Notes under the pieces: generated by a model
What the model was told of the DNA's origin: nothing
Seen by the model: only the letters and a program-made list of their open reading frames with translations
Databases searched by the model: none
Part shown: positions 6,226 through 9,435 of the stretch, piece by piece
Position numbering within the stretch: position 1 is the first letter of the stretch
Layout of the letters: every line of letters starts with the position of its first letter
Program-made: the position numbers and the translations under genes
NCBI GenBank assembly: GCA_030673995.1
Contig: DAOUYU010000060.1
Location: 1-9,435 of the forward strand
Reading direction: 5' to 3'
DNA length: 9,435 nucleotides
Source of the DNA: Candidatus Aminicenantota bacterium
Lineage (GTDB): Bacteria; Acidobacteriota; Aminicenantia; Aminicenantales; Aminicenantaceae

Positions 6226-6958
6226 ACAGAGAATCCCCCAGACCTCTGTTGAGCTTTACTCCGGTAACAGCAATCGTCGCAAATTCCACTCCATCGTAAG
6301 AAATCGTGATGGCGTGAGCGACCAAAACTCCTTCGACTTTTTTGTAGTCTGATACGAGGGTTTCAGACTCCGCTTCCATACCCGTCATTGGATGCGTACT
6401 TGTTGTTTTGGTTTTATGGATGAGATAAGTCTGAGAATCGACATAGAGAGCTGTTGTGCTGCCGTCCGGGAAGGTTTGTTCCAGAACAAAATAGTCTTTG
6501 CTCCCAATGTTTTCCCTGTTTATAAAAGTATAAAAAATCCCGAAACGCTCAGGATGAAGGAGAGCTGCGTAGCTGTAGTCTAAGGCATTTCTTTTGGCCT
6601 TTTCTGTGTCCTTTCCAGAAAGTTCCTCAGGATTTCCAGTCTGAGGGTTGGTCCTCCAGGCTATTTTCCCGTCAAACGACGACGTAAACACTGCCCCCCT
6701 CACTTCAATATCCTGGCGCAGCTTGTCCGGTTTTTTATAGTAAATGGTCATCGTTCCGCTCAAGCCCGTCTGAGCTACCTTCGTAGTGCCGGACAGGGTC
6801 ATGTCCCTTATTTCTTCCAGGGCTTTTTTCCCTCCCCGGGCTTCGATCATCTTTTCCAGGATGTCAGAAGCTTTCTGGCCAAATCCGGGAGAGACAGCTA
6901 AACTGGAAAGTAGAGAGATTTTAAGACACAGAGAAACAATTTTTTTCATGAATGGCAT
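6185..6958 (-). CDS. Exported LolA-like (outer membrane lipoprotein-sorting-like) protein, paralog A
   Basis: This 257-residue secreted protein has a signal peptide (MPFMKKIVSL start, hydrophobic core, likely cleavage in PGFG|QKAS). The mature part opens with a helix containing ILEKMIEARGGKKALEEI, then strands such as MTLSGTTKV, MTIYYKKPDKLRQDI and FDGKIAW, and ends with YKKVEGVLVAHAI. This layout is typical of LolA/LolB-fold proteins widespread in Acidobacteriota-like genomes. There is no lipobox, so it is probably periplasmic. True lipoprotein carriage is not shown; many such proteins have unknown ligands. It lies 13 bp after its paralog and has no good Shine-Dalgarno, so it may be translated by coupling. 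Met4 (6949) is an alternative start. It runs 11 residues past the paralog's ending (DSLFK), into the 3' end of the opposing gene. Confidence 0.82.
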   Translation of the reverse strand: MPFMKKIVSLCLKISLLSSLAVSPGFGQKASDILEKMIEARGGKKALEEIRDMTLSGTTKVAQTGLSGTMTIYYKKPDKLRQDIEVRGAVFTSSFDGKIAWRTNPQTGNPEELSGKDTEKAKRNALDYSYAALLHPERFGIFYTFINRENIGSKDYFVLEQTFPDGSTTALYVDSQTYLIHKTKTTSTHPMTGMEAESETLVSDYKKVEGVLVAHAITISYDGVEFATIAVTGVKLNRGLGDSLFKPLFHEGRSRQV

Positions 6959-6971
6959 TTTTTTATTTCAT

Positions 6972-7697
6972 TCACATCTTAAAAAGGGAATCTTCCAAAC
7001 CTGTATTGAGTTTCACTTCGGTATACGACATGGTGAAAACTTGCTCGCCGTCCTGGAGAGCGGTCATTGTATGGGCGATCATGACTCCGTTGACCTTTTT
7101 ATAATCGGAAAGGAAGGTCTCTTCTTCAACTTCACCTCCCATCATACCCTGGGCTGTCGTTACTGTTTTATAGGTGAGATAGGTTTTAGAATCAATGTAA
7201 TGAGTTACCTTGTGGCCATCCGCATGGGTCTGCTCTAAGACCAGATAGTCTTTGCCTTCGATCTGTTTTTTTCCTTTTAAAGCAAAGGTGATGCCGTATT
7301 TTTTCGGATTAAGCAAAGAGTCATAACCCAGCGCGTTTCTTTTAAATTCTGCTGCTTCCTGTTCAGGTAATTCCTCCATGCCTCCAGTCTGAAAATTGGT
7401 TCCCCAGGCAATTTTTCCATCAGTGGCTCTGGTGAACACCATCCCCGACAAATCTATGTCCCAGCGCATTTTGTCCGGTTCCTTCTGGTAAAGGGCTATA
7501 GAACCGCTCATGCCCATAGCCATCATTTCCATAGTTCCAGTGAGGGTTATGTCCTTAAAGTTCTTCAGGGTCGTTCTTCCACCCTGAGCCTTGATCATTT
7601 TTTCCAGGATGTCAGACACCTTCTGTCCATAGCCGGGAGCACTGATTAAACTCACAAGAAAAAAACTCAAGAGGAAAAGTGAAAAGATTTTTTTCAT
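6972..7697 (-). CDS. Exported LolA-like (outer membrane lipoprotein-sorting-like) protein, paralog B
   Basis: This is the upstream member of a tandem pair, 241 residues long. It has a signal peptide (MKKIFSLFLLSFFLVSLIS, likely cleavage in PGYG|QKVS). The mature domain runs parallel to its neighbour: SDILEKMIKAQGG, LTGTMEM, ALYQKEPDKMRWDI, TDGKIAW, DYLVLEQT, SDYKKVNGVMIAHT, and VKLNTGLEDSLFKM at the end. By eye about half of the residues match paralog A along the whole length. The middle is Met-rich (MEMMAMGMSG). AAGGAG (complement of 7704-7709) lies 6 nt before the ATG, so this is probably the first gene of the minus-strand unit. A beta-rich LolA-like fold is expected; the ligand and partner are unknown. 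Confidence 0.84.
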   Translation of the reverse strand: MKKIFSLFLLSFFLVSLISAPGYGQKVSDILEKMIKAQGGRTTLKNFKDITLTGTMEMMAMGMSGSIALYQKEPDKMRWDIDLSGMVFTRATDGKIAWGTNFQTGGMEELPEQEAAEFKRNALGYDSLLNPKKYGITFALKGKKQIEGKDYLVLEQTHADGHKVTHYIDSKTYLTYKTVTTAQGMMGGEVEEETFLSDYKKVNGVMIAHTMTALQDGEQVFTMSYTEVKLNTGLEDSLFKM

Positions 7698-7870
7698 TGA
7701 TTTCTCCTTACTTTTTGTGTTTTATCTTTGATACCGTTTATTGTCGGCGATGGTAAGATTATCATAAATTAAACGACAGGGCAAAATAGAAAGAAAGGCT
7801 TGAAGGAAAAAGTGAATCATGTCAGAATTCTATATTCTTTTTAATGTTCTTGAGAGAGAGGAGGAGAAGA
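7698..7870. promoter_or_regulatory. Divergent intergenic region between the LolA-like pair and the aminotransferase
   Basis: This 173-bp AT-rich stretch must hold the promoter of the minus-strand LolA-like pair, and probably one for the aminotransferase. I could not identify a convincing -35/-10 pair on either strand. The 8-base palindrome AGAATTCT (7825-7832) is present but is too short to call an operator. Confidence 0.35.
7859..7866 (+). promoter_or_regulatory. Shine-Dalgarno sequence that fixes the aminotransferase GTG start
   Basis: The sequence AGGAGGAG lies with its AGGAGG core 6 nt before the GTG at 7871. The in-frame ATG at 7844 lies upstream of this site and would place the purine-rich site inside the gene, encoding an unusual RERRRR stretch. 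The GTG start is therefore preferred. Confidence 0.75.
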
Positions 7871-8944
7871 GTGCGGTTTGAAAGAATGGAATATCTGGAT
7901 TGGATTAGAACAAAAAGCAAAGTAAGGATCAATCTCTGCCCGAGCGGAATGAGAAATTTTTCACTTAAAAACCTGGACCTTGATAGGGATAAGCTGGAGA
8001 TTTGCGGCGATAATATGTACGGGTATCCTCCTCTTCTTGAAGCGATCGCCTCCAGGTTCAAGGTGAGGGAGGAAAACGTTGTCGCTGCCATTGGAACGTC
8101 TCATGCGATTTTTCTGGTTTGTGCGGCACTTCTTCAAGCAGGAGATGAAGTGTTGATTGAAAAGCCTGCTTATGAACCGCTTCTAGCTGTACCCAGGGCT
8201 CTTGAGACAGTCATATCGAGGATTGAGAGAAAGTACGGGAATAGGTATCAGGTCGATCTGGACGAGTTTGACAGGTCAGTCTCTCAGAAAACAAAGCTGG
8301 TCATTCTGACCAATCTCCATAATCCAAGTGGAACATTTCTTAAACGTTCCACTCTTAAAGACATGGCCGAGATCGCTCAGAAAAGGGGAGTTTGGTTCCT
8401 GGTTGATGAGATTTACCTTGATTATATGGAGGAGGAAGAGAGGCAGACTTCTTTTTCTCTTGCAGAAAATGTCATTGTCATATCAAGCCTGACCAAAGTT
8501 TATGGATTGGGAGGACTCAGGTGCGGCTGGATTCTGGCGCCTGCCAAGATCGTAAAAAAAATGAGAAGTATAATCGATTATACCAGCGTTGAAGGAGTTT
8601 TTATTGGAGAGCAGATATCGGCCGGAGTTTTTAGTCAGCTTGATTCTATTCTTGAAAAGAATAAAGAATTGGTCAAGCAGAACAGGTTGATGATGAGAAA
8701 TTTTATTCAAAAGGAAGAAAAATTGTCCTGGGTTGAGCCTGCGGCAGGAATTTTGTGTTTTCCGAAGGTTAAGGGTTTGACCGGAGACAGGCTGGCTTCG
8801 CTTCTTCTCGAAAAATATAATACTTCCGTCGTTCCCGGTCGTTTTTTTGAAGATTCTCAGCATATTCGAATCGGCTATGGGGTCACTTCTGGAATTTTAG
8901 CCAGGGGGCTGGAAAACATAAAAAAAGCCCTCGAGGAATTGTGA
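7871..8944 (+). CDS. Fold-type I PLP-dependent aminotransferase (class I/II)
   Basis: A cytoplasmic pyridoxal-phosphate enzyme that moves amino groups between amino acids and 2-oxo acids; the substrate is not clear. Numbering from GTG 7871 (357 residues), the family signature residues are present: NMYGYPPLLEAIA near the N-terminus, GTSHAIF at the PLP-phosphate loop, Asn151 in NLHNPSGT, Asp179 and Tyr182 in VDEIYLDY, Lys209 in SSLTKVYGLGGLRCGW (Schiff-base lysine), and Arg333 in IRIGYG (substrate carboxylate). The length fits the HisC/AspC-like group. It is not the DegT/DnrJ/EryC1 type, so it is a poor match to GnnB. An in-frame ATG at 7844 would add nine residues, but the strong AGGAGG favours GTG. 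It appears to be a single-gene unit. Confidence 0.9.
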   Translation: MRFERMEYLDWIRTKSKVRINLCPSGMRNFSLKNLDLDRDKLEICGDNMYGYPPLLEAIASRFKVREENVVAAIGTSHAIFLVCAALLQAGDEVLIEKPAYEPLLAVPRALETVISRIERKYGNRYQVDLDEFDRSVSQKTKLVILTNLHNPSGTFLKRSTLKDMAEIAQKRGVWFLVDEIYLDYMEEEERQTSFSLAENVIVISSLTKVYGLGGLRCGWILAPAKIVKKMRSIIDYTSVEGVFIGEQISAGVFSQLDSILEKNKELVKQNRLMMRNFIQKEEKLSWVEPAAGILCFPKVKGLTGDRLASLLLEKYNTSVVPGRFFEDSQHIRIGYGVTSGILARGLENIKKALEEL

Positions 8945-9020
8945 TTTGATAAAGGTTTTTTACTATTTATCTTGCGGCCTTAGATTCAGGCTTTAAGAAT
9001 TTAAAACGTTAGTTTTTGAT
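8945..9020. other. Short convergent intergenic region
   Basis: This 76-bp AT-rich gap separates two converging genes. It contains two weak dyads: GCCT/AGGC around 8977-8991, and AAAAC (9003-9007) with GTTTT (9012-9016) around a 4-base loop. The second could act as a weak bidirectional terminator, but neither stem is strong enough to call one with confidence. Confidence 0.25.
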
Positions 9021-9435
9021 TTACTTTTTTATCTCGCCAGGGCGGCTGCGGATGAAACGAATATGAATTCTATCCCGGCTTTCCTCCTCAAGGCGCACGA
9101 TTTCAAACTTGACCTGGGAGAGATATTTCATGTGAGCTCTCAGGTAGGTCAGTCCCTGCTCGCAGAGAAAGGTTAGCCAACTCCCTTGTGCTGTCTCATC
9201 CATGAGCTCGGGAGTTTCCTCAACAAAGGTAATTTTACGCCGCGTTGAGAGTTTGCTTGCCTGGGATGAGCGCCTTTTGGCGTAAAGATTGAATCCATCG
9301 TGTAATTCAAGGTAATTCATGTGGGGCTGCCAGCGCGAAGCCCAGCGGTAGTAACGGTCATAGAACTTTTTGTTTGATGAGTTTATCCTCTCATTCGTCT
9401 TTATCTCTTTTATGATAAACTTTCTCAGTTCATCT
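9021..9435 (-). CDS. Unrecognised protein, C-terminal part (5'-partial at window edge)
   Basis: The minus-strand frame is open from the right edge of the window to a stop at 9021, giving 137 visible residues. The ATG at 9320 is only an internal Met: upstream codons read DELRKFIIKEI and then KFYDRYYRWASRWQPH without a stop. The visible part is soluble-looking, rich in Arg, Lys and Glu, with an aromatic-rich patch (KFYDRYYRWASRW), a FVEETPELMDETAQGSW segment, and a C-terminus alternating charged and hydrophobic residues (VKFEIVRLEEE, RIHIRFI) that looks like paired beta strands. No signal peptide or membrane span is visible in this portion. I do not recognise the family. It converges on the aminotransferase. 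Confidence 0.6.
   Translation of the reverse strand, partial: DELRKFIIKEIKTNERINSSNKKFYDRYYRWASRWQPHMNYLELHDGFNLYAKRRSSQASKLSTRRKITFVEETPELMDETAQGSWLTFLCEQGLTYLRAHMKYLSQVKFEIVRLEEESRDRIHIRFIRSRPGEIKK

Noticed and set aside
6786..7238. Plus-strand 150-codon ORF across the two LolA-like genes
   Set aside because: It spans the junction of two well-supported minus-strand genes and shows no domain motif.
7800..7836. Sigma-70-type promoter TTGAAG / TATATT before the aminotransferase
   Set aside because: The two boxes are 25 bp apart, too far for a standard promoter.
8483..8863. Minus-strand 126-codon ORF within the aminotransferase
   Set aside because: It is antisense to the PLP-lysine and C-terminal domain of a clear aminotransferase and has no independent evidence.
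7871..8944. GnnB partner for the oxidoreductase
   Set aside because: Its motifs are those of class I/II aminotransferases, whereas GnnB is of the DegT/DnrJ/EryC1 type, and it is separated by an opposing two-gene unit.

Overview
The window is about 9.4 kb of moderately low-GC DNA from a Gram-negative (diderm), LPS-producing bacterium. An outer-membrane assembly and lipid A gene cluster fills the first half. The use of LpxI rather than LpxH, together with secreted LolA-like proteins, would fit Acidobacteriota, Aminicenantota or a related deep lineage. That placement is an impression from gene content and was not tested by any search.

Region 1 (1-4936, all +) is a tightly packed operon: bamA (its 5' end lies before the window), skp/ompH, fabZ, lpxA and lpxI. 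From skp onward each start codon overlaps the stop of the gene before it, by 26, 8 and 22 nt, which suggests translational coupling. BamA inserts outer-membrane proteins and Skp escorts them across the periplasm. FabZ makes acyl chains and competes with lipid A synthesis for 3-hydroxyacyl-ACP. LpxA performs the first acylation of UDP-GlcNAc, and LpxI later removes UMP from UDP-diacylglucosamine. lpxD and lpxB, often found in such clusters, are not in the window.

Region 2 (4937-5310) is a non-coding gap holding a 255-bp element with 13-bp terminal inverted repeats (12 of 13 matching). Inside it are a strong GC-rich hairpin cluster, a Shine-Dalgarno-like sequence and a 23-codon micro-ORF. It looks like a MITE or an internally deleted insertion sequence, and it separates lpxI from the next gene.

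Region 3 (5311-6225, +) is a Gfo/Idh/MocA-family sugar dehydrogenase. It may be the last gene of the lipid A cluster and is a candidate, unproven, for nucleotide-sugar oxidation. It converges with, and overlaps by 41 bp, a two-gene minus-strand unit (7697-6185) encoding tandemly duplicated, exported LolA-like proteins.

Region 4 (7871-8944, +) is a fold-type I PLP aminotransferase read divergently from the LolA-like pair; its best start is a GTG with a strong Shine-Dalgarno sequence. Region 5 (9435-9021, -) is the C-terminal 137 residues of an unrecognised protein that runs off the window edge.

Most of the window is conserved housekeeping biology. The least explained parts are the small mobile element, the secreted paralog pair and the truncated unknown at the right end. 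I saw no defence system, CRISPR array, tRNA or rRNA.
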